A DNA stretch of 64,000 nucleotides from Plantago ovata (GCA_028274465.1 CM051456.1:62234753-62298752); one strand, 5' to 3'. Shown: positions 10,288-21,229, counted from the first letter of the stretch. Program-made: numbers and translations. Notes: generated by a model from the letters alone, not told the origin.

Positions 10288-10650
10288 TGATGAATGTGTA
10301 TTTTACAATTTCATTTGAGTCTTTTCACCTATTTTAGCTATCCTCTATGTTAATTTAGCTATATTTTAGTGCATTTTATTAGAATAGTGTCACGTTTCCC
10401 TTTAGATTTTATTTTACAGGTTTTGGTTGAAAATCGAGGATTTCCGAGAAATTATATTGAAGTTGACAAGGAATTGGTGTTCCAGAAGCCTATTTGGAGT
10501 ATCTGAAGGTTTCCGGATAGGATTTGGAGTCTAGGGGTCGAATCTGGAGTTTAGAAAGCCACTAGAAGACAGAAACCGAGTCCGAAAAGGGGAAGAAATC
10601 CAAAAACGCGTCGAAAACGCAGAATTCCGCGAAATTTTCTCTGGGGCTAA

Positions 10651-10701
10651 CCGCCCCAGACGTGGGGCGAACCGCCCCGTGTGTGGGGCTAACCGCCCCA
10701 C
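10651..10701 (+). repeat. GC hairpin array in U3 of A2 LTR
   Basis: Three units GGGGCtAACCGCCCC, GGGGCGAACCGCCCC and GGGGCtAACCGCCCC. The last ends 14 nt before the TATA box. Confidence 0.85.
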
Positions 10702-10715
10702 AGTATTTCGGGGCC

Positions 10716-10723
10716 TATATATA
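10716..10723 (+). promoter_or_regulatory. LTR TATA box (A2)
   Basis: TATATATA followed by GTTGCTCAG; the likely core promoter of the element, with the transcription start expected near 10750. Confidence 0.75.
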
Positions 10724-11583
10724 GTTGCTCAGTTTTCTCCGAAAATCATACTTTTCCAGACCTACTTTCCCACCTTTCTCTGTAGTTTTAGGTAGGAAAT
10801 TCCCAGAGCCTGTTCTGCGGGTTCGTAGCTTAGGGGACACTTTTTCATAGCAGATTGGAGCTTGTAGGATCGCAATTCTCCGGAGATTGACAACCTTCGG
10901 TAACTTTGTATCTTACAGTTTATTCTACTTATTTTTATATTCTTTCAACATGTTTTCTTCTATGATTTCTATTGATTGCATGCCTATTATGAGTAGCTAA
11001 ACTTATCGTTGGTGGTAGTATGTGAATTCTTAGCGAAGGGAAGATAATCATGCTAATGGATATATCGCGCATTATACTCCGTGTTATTGCTTTATTTCGT
11101 TGATCAGGCTCAGCCTAACTTCTCGTATGTTGTATTGATTATTATGCACAATTGGACCCTCGTCGACCTGTACGCGAGTTTATCTTCGTAGTGTTGAATA
11201 ATTATGGAACACAATAGGACAATAGTGATTGACTTGTCAGACCATTATCTTCGTAGTGCTTAATAATTGCAACAGGACACTAGATTGATCAAAGATCTCA
11301 ATGCAAGACCGAGGAATTTATGCATGATTATCGACCCGTTATGCTTTGAAGGATCATACTATCACCAATCTCCATTATCTGTTAGAAAAACCCCTTTGCT
11401 ATCTGTCTGCTGTTTTTATATTCTAAATTAGATTTGATAAAGCTAGTTATAGTCCTGAGAGAACGACACTCGAGTCATTCTACCGCTACACTACGGTTTT
11501 CGTTGTAGTTGTGGATTGCCTTTGGCTAAATAACAAATACTATTTGACTGAATTCGGAACCGACAAATCCGCGTTCATCAAAT

Positions 11584-11600
11584 TGGCGCCGTTGCCGGGG
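11584..11600 (+). promoter_or_regulatory. Primer binding site, tRNA-Asp
   Basis: TGGCGCCGTTGCCGGGG is the exact complement of the 3' end of plant tRNA-Asp(GUC) with CCA. It lies three bases after the LTR. Athila-lineage elements are known to use this primer. Confidence 0.92.
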
Positions 11601-11734
11601 AATATACTCCTTTTTTCTGTTTAATTTGTTTATATTTTCAGCATTCAATTCCTAATTCTATTAGTTTTAGTTTTCCTATTTAATCTATCTCTGATACTCC
11701 TTTCCTAGCTTGTCACAGATATTCAGGTCTTGTG

Positions 11735-13507
11735 ATGGCTCGCCCACTTTTGAAATCATGGGTTCAACCCAACAAAGCACTGATGAGAGGTCCAGCTATT
11801 GTTCTTTCTGCTGCAACTCGAGATTTGGAAATCAACAGTTGCATGTACCAGCAACTCCCGAGGTTCTATGGGTTGGCAAGGGAAGATGTTATGGGATACC
11901 TGAATGATATTGACGATTTTATCAACAATCTTCCAAGGCCCGGAGCAGGGATAACGGACGATGAGCTAAGGATGAAGGTTTTTGCTATGGGGCTTGGTGA
12001 TAAAGCCAAGGCATGGTTAGGGTCTCTGGAAGCCGGATCACTAGACACGTGGGACAAGGTGTATTATGCTTTTATGGAGAAATACTTTCCTCACACATTG
12101 ACTACCGCGCTTAAGGTGCAAATCACAGGATTCAAACAGGAGTATAATGAGACCATCTACACCGCTTTCGAGAGGTTCAAGGACCTCATGCACAAGTGTC
12201 CACACCATGGTTTTGGGCTTCCTGATCTTGTCCAGCACTTCTACAATGGACTCACATATGAGAGTCAACAGGTGGTGGATTTCCAATGCCGTGGTACTAT
12301 CTGGGAAGAGACCGCCGAGGATGTGTGGGCGTGTTTCGAAAGGCTTGCTAAAGGATCTCAATCCAAGGATCCAAGAGCAATGGTTAGAAGGCGTGGACCT
12401 GAGGCCCCACCAAACCAGGAGATCCTAATGCATGAAGTGAATGGTGTGAGTGGCGATAGGTTCGAAGGTTTTGCCAATCAGATAAGGCAAGCTCTAAGTG
12501 GCCTAATCGAAACTTCTCTCTCCAACGAGGTATGTAGGGTGTGCAAGAATTATGGGCATGGGGCTCATATGTGTAGATCAGATCTAGCACGAGAAGATGT
12601 TCACTTGAGAAACCGTAGTAATCCTACTCCTAAGGACGAAGCATCTACATCCAAGTCAGCAACTCTCGTTGATAATTTACAGAAATTGGTGGATTTCACC
12701 CAAGTGTTTTTTAAGAGATACGAGGAGGATTCGGCAAAGATCAATGCTTGTCTGGATCAATTGGAAGCTAGAGCTAGTAGAGAGCAAGGGAAGTTACATA
12801 GCAGCACTGAGAGGTCCATGTCAATCAACTTGGTGGGAGATCAACCAGTGGAAATCACTATTAAGCAAGTTGCTAAGTGCGAGTGTTACAAGGATGAAGA
12901 GCCTCCACTAGCCAAGGAAGAAGAGAAAGACCTTGGTACTGATGAGAGTGGAAAGAAGCAAGAGAATCCCGAGCCACTCCCTCAAAGTTTCGATGTTAAG
13001 GTCGGGATTGGCCAACTTGAAGATGTCCGTGCCACACTAGACACGGGATCTTACTCGAACGTGCTCCCTTTGAATGTGTTTGAGAAGAGTAGCCTTGGAA
13101 AACTATCTGACAATAGGGCTATTGTGCAACTGGCGGATGGATCCTTTGTGAGACCCGAAAGCGTTGTGAAAAATGTGTTGGTCAAGATTGGTGAAGCATC
13201 TGTATACACCAATTTTGTAGTTATGCCGGCGTCTGCACCTGGGACGGGGGATGTCTTTCTCTTGGGACGAACGTTCTTGACTAAGCTACGCTCCGTGATG
13301 GACATCTACCAAAGAACTTGCACTATTGAAGTGGATGGCAAGGAACATGTGTTGCAAGCCATATCTGATCCACCTGATCCGCCTGATAATTCTTACACTA
13401 CTCACTACTGTGGTCTTGCAGCCTATGTTCTTTCTTATTCACAGGTTCGTGGCATGAAGAGGAGATCAGTGAAGGGGAAGTCTAGTAGCCGCAAAAAGGA
13501 GAGCTAG
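11735..13507 (+). CDS. Gag-protease polyprotein of A2, intact
   Basis: A single uninterrupted frame of 590 codons. I chose the ATG at 11735; the open frame also has a GTG at 11732. The retrotransposon Gag domain is at roughly residues 20-215 (AKAWLGSLEAGS near 95). The CCHC zinc knuckle CRVCKNYGHGAHMC is near residues 267-280. A charged helical segment follows, then retropepsin with LDTGS near residues 435-439. The ORF ends in a basic tail. Gag forms the particle and protease matures it. An intact gag-pro frame in an element without pol suggests the protein is useful to the element, with RT and integrase supplied by Athila relatives. A CAG-GT splice-acceptor-like site lies 9 nt before the ATG. 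Confidence 0.9.
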   Translation: MARPLLKSWVQPNKALMRGPAIVLSAATRDLEINSCMYQQLPRFYGLAREDVMGYLNDIDDFINNLPRPGAGITDDELRMKVFAMGLGDKAKAWLGSLEAGSLDTWDKVYYAFMEKYFPHTLTTALKVQITGFKQEYNETIYTAFERFKDLMHKCPHHGFGLPDLVQHFYNGLTYESQQVVDFQCRGTIWEETAEDVWACFERLAKGSQSKDPRAMVRRRGPEAPPNQEILMHEVNGVSGDRFEGFANQIRQALSGLIETSLSNEVCRVCKNYGHGAHMCRSDLAREDVHLRNRSNPTPKDEASTSKSATLVDNLQKLVDFTQVFFKRYEEDSAKINACLDQLEARASREQGKLHSSTERSMSINLVGDQPVEITIKQVAKCECYKDEEPPLAKEEEKDLGTDESGKKQENPEPLPQSFDVKVGIGQLEDVRATLDTGSYSNVLPLNVFEKSSLGKLSDNRAIVQLADGSFVRPESVVKNVLVKIGEASVYTNFVVMPASAPGTGDVFLLGRTFLTKLRSVMDIYQRTCTIEVDGKEHVLQAISDPPDPPDNSYTTHYCGLAAYVLSYSQVRGMKRRSVKGKSSSRKKES

Positions 13508-13516
13508 GCGCTGACA

Positions 13517-13567
13517 GGAGTCGAGTCAAAGACTTTAAACAATGGCGCTATCCGGGAGGCAACGCGG
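13517..13567 (+). other. Post-gag-pro conserved block and stem-loop (A2)
   Basis: Same block as 1177-1224. Stem CCGGG (13552-13556), loop AGGCAA, then CGCGG with one mismatch. Confidence 0.6.
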
Positions 13568-15102
13568 AGACTTTATCGCTTTCTTTACCGCTTTAGATTT
13601 TATCTCACGAGTTTGATTGAGTATTATAGGTCACTTATACAAGAATTAGCTCTCACCTTGGATCTACTTTCGACGTTCGGGACGAGCGACGACGTTCAGG
13701 TTTGGGGAGGAGGTTATCGCTGATTATCTCTATACTTATCTTGCTTATGATAAACTCGTGATTTTTTTTTGCATTTGCACGTTTACTGCTTTCCTAGGAT
13801 AACCTTGCATGTTTTATATGGAGTTTATTGCCGAATTATTTAAACTTTTTTATTGGGTAGATCAACTAACGATGCCATTAATCGTATGCTTCATCTCTAT
13901 GAATTTGTTTGAGGTTTTTCTCGCTTGGCTTGTCACATTTATGTATTGCACTTAGTTAAGCTTGGTAGTCTCGACATCACTTAGTGGTGTTTTCTCTACT
14001 GCGGTTCACGAAGGCCTTTATAATAGGATGATGCATATTAGGGTCTTATGGTTGTTTTCCCGAGTAATTTTGTACCTAAGAGGCAACAAGTCTTCACCAT
14101 GCTTTGAGATTGCTAAATGCCTAGGAAGGACGTAGTGTGAGGTTGTGTGATCCTTTGTTTATAACCTATTCTTCCGAATAGGTTTGGGGAGGAGGTTACA
14201 CCATCATTAGGCTTGTTTCTGTTTTTCATTTTCGTATCGTGAGTTTATTTTTCCTTTTCCGTAAATTTTGTACTCCAACATATTCTTTCGAATAGGTTTG
14301 GGGAAGTCGTGTGAGTCATTTTGTTTCTCTTTTTGTTATGCTACTGCTGGCTAGAAAAAATCGAAAAAAAAGAAAGAAAGAAAAAATTCCAGAAAAAAAA
14401 AAGAGAAAAAGAAAAAGAAAAAAAGAATCTGGAAAGAAAAAAAAGAAAAAAAAGAAAAGACCCCAAAAAAGCAAAGAAGGGTCCAAAAAAGAAAGCCAAA
14501 TAGCAGTTAGCAAAGTGTTGAGTCTTTTCCATTTTTGTATTGTTCGTTATCGTGTTGTAATTTTCTATTTTTATCTTTTTTGTCTTGAGTGTCATCTGTT
14601 CTAGACCACCCTCGTCCTGCCGTTCAGGAAGTGGTGAATAGCTTAAGACTTTACTTGAGAGATGGGTAGAATAGGGGAGTGTTATCTTTTATAGGGAACC
14701 CTCCTTCGTTTGATGAGAGCCAGTACTGGTTCGACCTCTTTTGAGGAAGAGTCTTAACATGGTGGAACAGCAGTAAGTCCTCAGTTTCATAGGCACGGGG
14801 CAACCATTCGTATCTTAGCATGCTTCATTACGTCGTCACTGACTAGGTCCAGGTAGAGAATGTTACGAGAGACTATCTTGTCTTGACATAAGTGCTTATG
14901 TGTATGTGTATAAGTCAATCGAGGTATTCTTCAACCTATATTCGTGCTTTGATTTATATGGTTTTTGTTCATATGTTATTTGATAGATTCAGTAGATTAG
15001 TTCATTTTATTTGGCATGACTCCATTTTGTGTCTTGCATGTTTTTTGCATTAGAGTCTAGCTTAGTTGCTTGAGGACAAGCAAAGGTTCGGTTTGGGGAG
15101 TT
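13568..15102 (+). other. 3' non-coding tail of A2
   Basis: Holds a GGACGAGCGACGACG...TTGGGGAGG module (13680-13712), two AACCTATTC-type inverted repeats (14163-14184 and 14277-14298, the second with one arm mutated), an A/G tract (14354-14500), and the true polypurine tract TTTGGGGAGTT (15092-15102). Compared with A1, about 1.8 kb including the third-ORF region is absent. No gene is seen. Confidence 0.75.
14354..14500 (+). repeat. A/G-only purine tract (A2)
   Basis: Homologue of 3879-4018, slightly longer; nearly all A and G on the plus strand. Confidence 0.8.
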
Positions 15103-16411
15103 TGATGAATGTGTATTTTACACTTTCATTCGAGTCTTTTTCACCTATTTAGCTATCCTCTATGTTAATTTAGCTATATTTTGGTGCATTTTATTAGAAT
15201 AGTGTCACGTTTCCCTTTAGATTTTATTTTACAGGTTTTGGTTGAAATTCGAAGATTTCCGGGCAATTATATTGAAGTTGACAAGGAATTGGTGTTCCAC
15301 AAGCCTATTTGGGGTATCTGAAGGTTTCCAGATAGGATTTGAAGTCTAGGGGCCGAATGGAGGTTAGAAGACCACTAGAAGTCAGAAACCGAGTCCGAAA
15401 AGGGGAAGAAATCCAAAAACGCGTCGAAAATGCGGAATTCCGCGAATTTTTCTCCGGGGCGAACCGCCGCAGATGTGGGGCGAACCGCCCCACACCGGGC
15501 AAACCGCCCGGTGTGTGGGGCGAACCGCCCCACAGTAATTCGAAGCCTATATATAGTTGCTCAGTTTTCTCCGAAAATCATACTTTTCAAGACCGACTTT
15601 CTCACCTCTCTCTGTAGTTTTAGGTAGGGACTTCCCAGAGCCTGTTCTGGGGGTCTGTAGCTTAGGGGACACTTTTCATAGCGGATTGGAGCTTGTAGGA
15701 TCGCAATTCTTCGGAGATTGACAACCTTCGGTAACTTTGTATCTTACAGTTTAATCTACTTATTCTTATTTATCTTTCAACATGTTTTCTTCTATGATTT
15801 CTGTTGATTGCATGCTTATTATGAGTAGCTAAACTTATCGTTGGTGGTAGTATGTGAATTCTTAGCGAAGGGAAGATAATCATGCTAATGGCTATATCGC
15901 GCATTATACTCCGTGTCAGTGCTTTATTTCGTTGATCAGGCACAAGCTAAATTCTCGTATGTTGTATTAATTATTATGCACAATTGGACCCTCGTCGACC
16001 TGTTCGCGAGTTTATCTTCGTAGTGTTGAATAATTACGGAACACATTAGGACAATATTGATTGACTTGTCAGACCCATTATCTTCGTAGTGCTTAATAAT
16101 TACAACAGGACACTAGATTGATTCAAAGATCTCTATGCAAGACCGAGGAATTTATTCATGATTATCGACCCGTTATGCTTTGAAGGATCATACTATCACC
16201 AATCTCCATTATCTGTTAGAAAAACCCCTTGCTATCTGTCTGCTGTTTTTATATTCTAAATTAGATTTGATAAAGCTAGTTATAGTCCTGAGAGAACGAC
16301 ACTCGAGTCATTCTACTACTACACTACGGTTTTCGTTGTAGTTGTGGATTGCCTTTGGCTAAATACAAATATTATTTCCTTGAATTCGGAGCACGACATC
16401 CGCGTTCATCA
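15103..16411 (+). repeat. Family A LTR shared by A2 (3') and Athila C (5')
   Basis: 1309 bp, TGATGAATG to TTCATCA. Upstream it is joined to the A2 polypurine tract and downstream to a tRNA-Asp primer site and an Athila gag. It contains AGAATAGTGTCACGTTT (15196-15212), a hairpin array (15457-15532), TATATATA (15548-15555) and GAGAGAACGACACTCG (16290-16305). Confidence 0.9.
15457..15532 (+). repeat. GC hairpin array in shared LTR
   Basis: Units include a degraded first copy, GGGGCGAACCGCCCC twice and CCGGGCAAACCGCCCGG between them. The array ends 16 nt before the TATA box. Confidence 0.85.
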
Positions 16412-16414
16412 AAT

Positions 16415-16431
16415 TGGCGCCGTTGTCGGGG
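16415..16431 (+). promoter_or_regulatory. Primer binding site, tRNA-Asp (one mismatch)
   Basis: As 11584-11600 with C to T at the eleventh or twelfth position. Confidence 0.85.
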
Positions 16432-16663
16432 ACTATACTCCTTTTTTCTGTTTAATTTGTTTATAATTTCAGCTTTCAATTCCTAATTCTATTAGCTTTA
16501 GTTTTCCTTTTTAATCTCTCTCTGATACTGCTTACCTAGTCTGTTTCTAATTCTCCTTTGCTAGCCTTAATAGTATTCGATATCTAGAAATATTCTCGAT
16601 TTTCGAAATTTCTAACGAGGCTAATTTTTAGTTTTGAGTTACTCCTGATACAGATTTCCAGGT

Positions 16664-19600
16664 ATGACGACCTTAAAAGCCCGCTTGACACCGACGTTCT
16701 CGCAAGTCAGGAGGGGGTCAGTTATATACTTGGAAGAAGAGATATCGGGGTACGAGGTAACAAGCACCATAGTGAGAAGGATACCAAGGTTCGAAGAAGG
16801 AGAGGATATGAATCCAATAAGCTTCATCAGGTCCTATGAAGAGGAGATAGCAAACGTTCCAGCAAAGGGGTTCACCGAGGATCAATTATGCAGGAAACTA
16901 TTTCCTTTTGCTTTGGGATATGAACCGAGGATATGGATAGCAAGGTTAGCACCAGGATCACTAAAGACCTGGAGCCAAGTAGTAGAGGAGTTCTTGGCAC
17001 GTTTCATGCCTTACCATGAGACGATTTCACTACGGAATCGGATCGAATACTTCAAGCAAGGAGAATACGAGCGGTTCTGTGACACCTATGAACGTTTTGA
17101 GCTGTATAAACGTGAGTGCCCCCACCACCGTTTCGACGATGGGGAGCTGATTTGGTTTTTTGTTGGAGGACTACGAGATGAAGTTAGGCTTCAAATAGAT
17201 GGGATATGTGGAGGTTTAGAAGAATGTACATTTGAAGAGGCAGTGAAGGTCTTTCAAACGTATGCCAATGGATCCGCACAATCCGAGAGAATAATGTCAA
17301 ATGAAGTCGCCAACATATACTCAAAACAAGACGAAACTGACGGGTTATACGAAGGCTATTCTGAGGACGAAGACATCAGTGAGGAGGAGGAACTTGCGTT
17401 TTACGCAGGGATTAAAGCCATTGAGAGTGTCTTCGAGGTAGCACAGGCCGGGCAAGCAGAGAACAATCTTCGCATCGAGAAGGCTTTTGAAGCGATCGAA
17501 GTAACTGAGCAACTTATCAAAGAGCTTAGCCTACTGAAGTGTGGAAGGTGCGTTAAAGAAGTCGAGGATACCCCACCAGAAGTAGTGAGCAAACCACCCG
17601 AGGTGAGGAGCGAATCACCCCCCAACTCCAGGGAACCGGTCAATCCTAGTCCTGCCAATGAGACATTTGAAGCTGATTCCGAGCAACCTCCAGCTGTTGC
17701 TACTGAGGAGAATGAGTGCGAATAGGTAAATCTACTGCTCCGAGGTGGCAAGATGACCAAAATTCCTAACTTCGTACGTCCTAAGCGGGTGGAATCTACT
17801 GAGATCGATAATAGAGGGCCGAGCACAGAACAAGAGGTTAGCGGAAGTTCCAAAGAACCTCAAGAAGTTCCAGAAAGGAATGATGAACCAAGACCATCTG
17901 TAATAGACATGGATGATGATGAAGTCGAAATTGGAACCACTATACCAGGAGAACTTCACAAATCTTCCAATCCATATGTGCCTCCGAAGCCACATGTGCC
18001 ATACCCGAGTCGGATCAAACCAGCCAAGAAGGATATTCAAGATTCACCCTTATTCCAACGCCTGTCAAAAGTGGAAGTCAATGTACCTCTCTTAGAGTTA
18101 ATCCAGAACATCCCAGCTTATACGAAATTATTTCGTGAGATCAAGAACAAAAGGATTACTTCAGGAAAGGAAGTGAATGGGGTTGAAACAGTCAACTCGA
18201 TTGTCGGATTGCCTATGAAGAAAAAGGATCCTGGAAGCTTCATCATCGACATCGCCTTAGGGAATGGACGTACTACAAAAGCAATGCTCGACTTAGGAGC
18301 TAGCATTAACTTAATGCCGTATTCAGTATACAAGGCCCTGGAACTCGGGAGAATTAACACCAACTGATATGGTCGTCCAAATGGCAGACCAGAGTGTGAA
18401 ACGGCCAGTCGGGATAATAGAAGACATCCTTGTGAAAGTGGACAAATTGATAATCCCAACTGATTTGTAGGAATGAAGTCCGCGGACGAGTGAAAGAGCC
18501 ATATCCGTGAGCACGTAGTACTACTTGGGAGACCATTCATGGCAACCACCAACACATGCCTTGAACTTAAGGGCAAGAAAATAACCATGGAGGTAATGGG
18601 CGAGAAGATTGAGTTGGTAGGATGTAGCATCAGAGATAAGGAAGTTGCGGAGGAGTTAAAAATTGTCGATTGCTACGAAACAGTAATTCCCGAATTTCAT
18701 CATAGCCACGGTAATCGCGAACCACTTGAGGAGGCACTAACAATGCAAGCTGAGACGTGCTACATGACCGAAGAGGCAAGGGAACTAGTTGAAATAATGG
18801 ATAGCACCCCAGAAATTCACTCAGGAGAAGAGGTACTTGAACCTTTGGATGATGAAGAAGAAGAAAGAGGGTTTCCTGAAGAACCTATCTTAGAATTAAA
18901 ACCACTTCCTGCGCACCTCAAGTATGTGTACTTAGGAGAAAATCAGAAGAAGCCTGTAATTATCTCCTCACATCTCTCCAACAATAAAGAAAGTAAGCTG
19001 ATTGAAGTATTGAAGGAAAATTCCACAGCTATAGGATGGGGGATCAGCGACATCAAGGGAATAAGCCCTACAAGATGCGTGCACAACATCACTCTAGAGC
19101 AAGATGCCAAACCCGTTAGGCAACCTCAACGAAGAATAAATCCAGCCATGCAAGAGGTGGTAAAAAAGGAAGTGATCAAGTTGCTAGATGCTGATATGAT
19201 TTACCCCATTCCTGATAGTCGATGGGTGAGCCCGATACATGTAGTTCCTAAGAAATCAGGAGTCACGGTAGAAGAGAATGAGAAGGGAGAATTGGTACTG
19301 GTTAGGAAGACCACTGGATGGCGGATGTGCATTGACTATAGAAGATTAAATGCCGCCACTAAAAAAGACCACTTCCCTTTACCATTTATAGATGACATGC
19401 TAAACCGCCTTGCGGGGCGGAAGTTTTATTGTTTTCTTGATGGTTTATCAGGTTTCTACCAGATTCCGATTGCACCGGAGGATCAGGAGAAGATGACATT
19501 CACTTGCCCGTTCGGAACATTTGCTTACAGGAGGATGCCATTTGGACTATGCAATGCTCCCGCCACTTTTCAAAGGTGCATGCTTTCTGTTTTCTCTGAC

Positions 19601-19833
19601 ATGGTAACTAAATTTGTTGAAGTTTTCATGGATGATTTTTCCCTTTTTGGTGATTCCTTTGATGAATGCTTGCAAAGATTAGATCTAGTTTTGAAAAGGT
19701 GCATCGAATGCAACTTGACCTTAAGCTGGGAAAAGAGCCATTGTATGGTTAGAGAAGGCATTGTTCTAGGACATGTAGTTTCTGAAAGAGGTATTTAGGT
19801 AGACAGGGCTAAGATCGAAATCATTGAAAAACT
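16664..19833 (+). pseudogene. Athila Gag-protease-RT polyprotein, broken (copy C)
   Basis: Gag starts at the ATG at 16664, directly after a CAG-GT site. Residues 1-200 are an Athila Gag domain (SFIRSYEEEIA, TWSQVVEEFLARFMP, ECPHHRFDDGELIW). A TAG at 17723-17725 replaces a Glu codon of copy D; the same frame goes on to a protease with DLGASINLMP at about 18290. A one-base insertion near 18350 and further changes near 18470 disrupt the frame; it is open again from about 18539. RT follows with RWVSPIHVVPKKSG, GWRMCIDYRRLN, and the catalytic FMDD at about 19627. A second TAG is at 19796. RT copies the element RNA into cDNA. The copy cannot be active. Confidence 0.88.
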
Positions 19834-21226
19834 TGATGAACGTATTTTTGACGCGTTCATCTTGTCTTTTTTACCTTCTTTTGCTATCTTATAGCCTTGT
19901 TTTTTGGTTAGTTTTGTAGAATAGTGTCACGTTTTGTGTTTTCTACATTTTCAAGCACTTAGGTACGAAACGGCGTTTTTGGAGCTAAAAACGAGCCTTT
20001 TTGATGGAAAAGATGGCCCCGTTGAAGTTCCCCAATCTCCGTGGCTTGTTCGTGAGTGTTTGAGCATCAATAAGCATTGACAAGGATGAGTCCAAGGCAC
20101 CCGAGGGCCGTACGAGGGCAAAAAGATTGAGTTTGAAGACAAAAATCTGCCCAGGAGCAAAGCTAAGCGCCTGGAATAGTGAAGCGCTCCGCTTCATTTT
20201 CCAGGAGCTTTGGCACAGCAGCCAAGCGAAGCGCTTGGAGGGCCAAAGCGCTTCGCTTGCCAAGCGCTCCGCTTGGACTCTCCAAGCGGTCCGCTTGGCA
20301 GCGGTTACGTTTTCGGATTTTCCTTCTTAGATCTGATCTTCTGTTACTTTTTGGATACTTTTGAACATTGGATTCGTTTTGGAGAGCTCCTAAGCCCCAA
20401 AACTCAGAGAAAACTCAGATTACATTGTATTTTAGATTGGATTAAAGGTTTTGGCATAGGATTGCATCCATTGTTTCATCTACGGAGAGGTTTTCATCAA
20501 TACCCACCGATTAATGACAGCTTGGTGGTAACATTGTATCATTATCTCTTGTCTAGTAGTTTGATTTGATGTATTCTACTTACAATTCATATGATTTGAT
20601 GTCTATGTTGATGAATATGAATAGCTAAATCTTTTGTGTTGGTGGTAGAATATAGAATATGCATGCTATGGGTTATGTTTATGCTTACATGAGATTGTGA
20701 TTCAATCTTGCTGCAAATTCCTTCATATGATTCTTAGTTGCCTATAAAATATATTCGAATTGAGTGTAGTGACAAACTCTTGGTCAATGAAAGCTATAGG
20801 ATTGTATGTTAGAGATTTGCAGCATGCTAGATAAATGGTGTTAGTGACAAGCACCTCTAAAGTATTGATAGTGGTCTTTTATGATGTGTGTCTTGAAAGT
20901 TACCTAGACGAGTTGCTTAGCAGACTTGATCGAAGGTTTTACGCACTGAACTTGTGAGCATATTCGTGACCCATTCATGTGTATTTGATTTCTACCACCA
21001 ACCGTTTTCCAACAATCTGATTTCTCGTTGCTTTGTTCTAAGAAAGCAATTCTATGAACACTCGAACGCATTGACTGAAATAACTAGCAAAAACCACAAA
21101 GAAAGCCACGTTAGGTCCCGAGAGAACGACACTCGGGGACAACTTGCCATTGCACTCTAGTTTGTGTAGTGATAAGTGTTCTTTGGCTTTTTAAACAAAT
21201 TTAATTGGTGAAAAACGACATCATCA
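19834..21226 (+). repeat. 5' LTR of B+ (family B LTR)
   Basis: TGATGAACGTA to CGACATCATCA, 1393 bp. AGAATAGTGTCACGTTT at 19918-19934, a hairpin array at 20164-20300, a GTGGTAACATTGTATC donor-like box near 20526, and GAGAGAACGACACTCG at 21120-21135. No TATA box as clear as in family A. Confidence 0.9.
20164..20300 (+). repeat. GC hairpin array in LTR of B+
   Basis: Units of the CAAGCG-NNN-CGCTTG type with loops CCT, AAG, CTT, CTC and GTC. The same array is in the solo LTR (49738-49890) and in degraded form in the B- LTRs. Confidence 0.85.
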
Positions 21227-21229
21227 ATT

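Larger units (their letters stand above)
10288..11580 (+). repeat. 5' LTR of A2 (family A)
   Basis: TGATGAATG...CGTTCATCA, 1293 bp. It contains AGAATAGTGTCACGTTT (10381-10397), a hairpin array (10651-10701), TATATATA (10716-10723), a candidate splice donor GGTAACTTTG (GT at 10900-10901) and GAGAGAACGACACTCG (11457-11472). Confidence 0.92.
10288..15102 (+). mobile_element. Gypsy element A2: LTR plus gag-protease interior, no pol
   Basis: 5' LTR (10288-11580), tRNA-Asp primer site, one intact gag-pro ORF, non-coding 3' tail and polypurine tract. The next LTR (15103-16411) closes it. There is no RT, RNase H or integrase, not even a remnant, in the 1.6 kb between the protease stop and the LTR. 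It sits in the 3' tail of Athila E. No right-hand target duplication can be found because the closing LTR continues into another element. Confidence 0.85.
16412..19833 (+). mobile_element. Athila C, gag to mid RT, truncated by insertion
   Basis: Primer site at 16415-16431 (one mismatch, GTTGtCGGGG), gag start at 16664, protease and about half of RT, then interruption by the B+ LTR at 19834. The remainder of RT, RNase H, integrase and the 3' LTR is not found in the window. Confidence 0.88.

Noticed and set aside
11584-11600. tRNA gene
   Set aside because: Only the 17-nt complement of the tRNA-Asp 3' end is present; it is a primer site.
20954-21160. 68-codon ORF before the primer site of B+
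   Set aside because: Lies wholly in the LTR and recurs in the solo LTR (50545-50763) with different length and frame changes.
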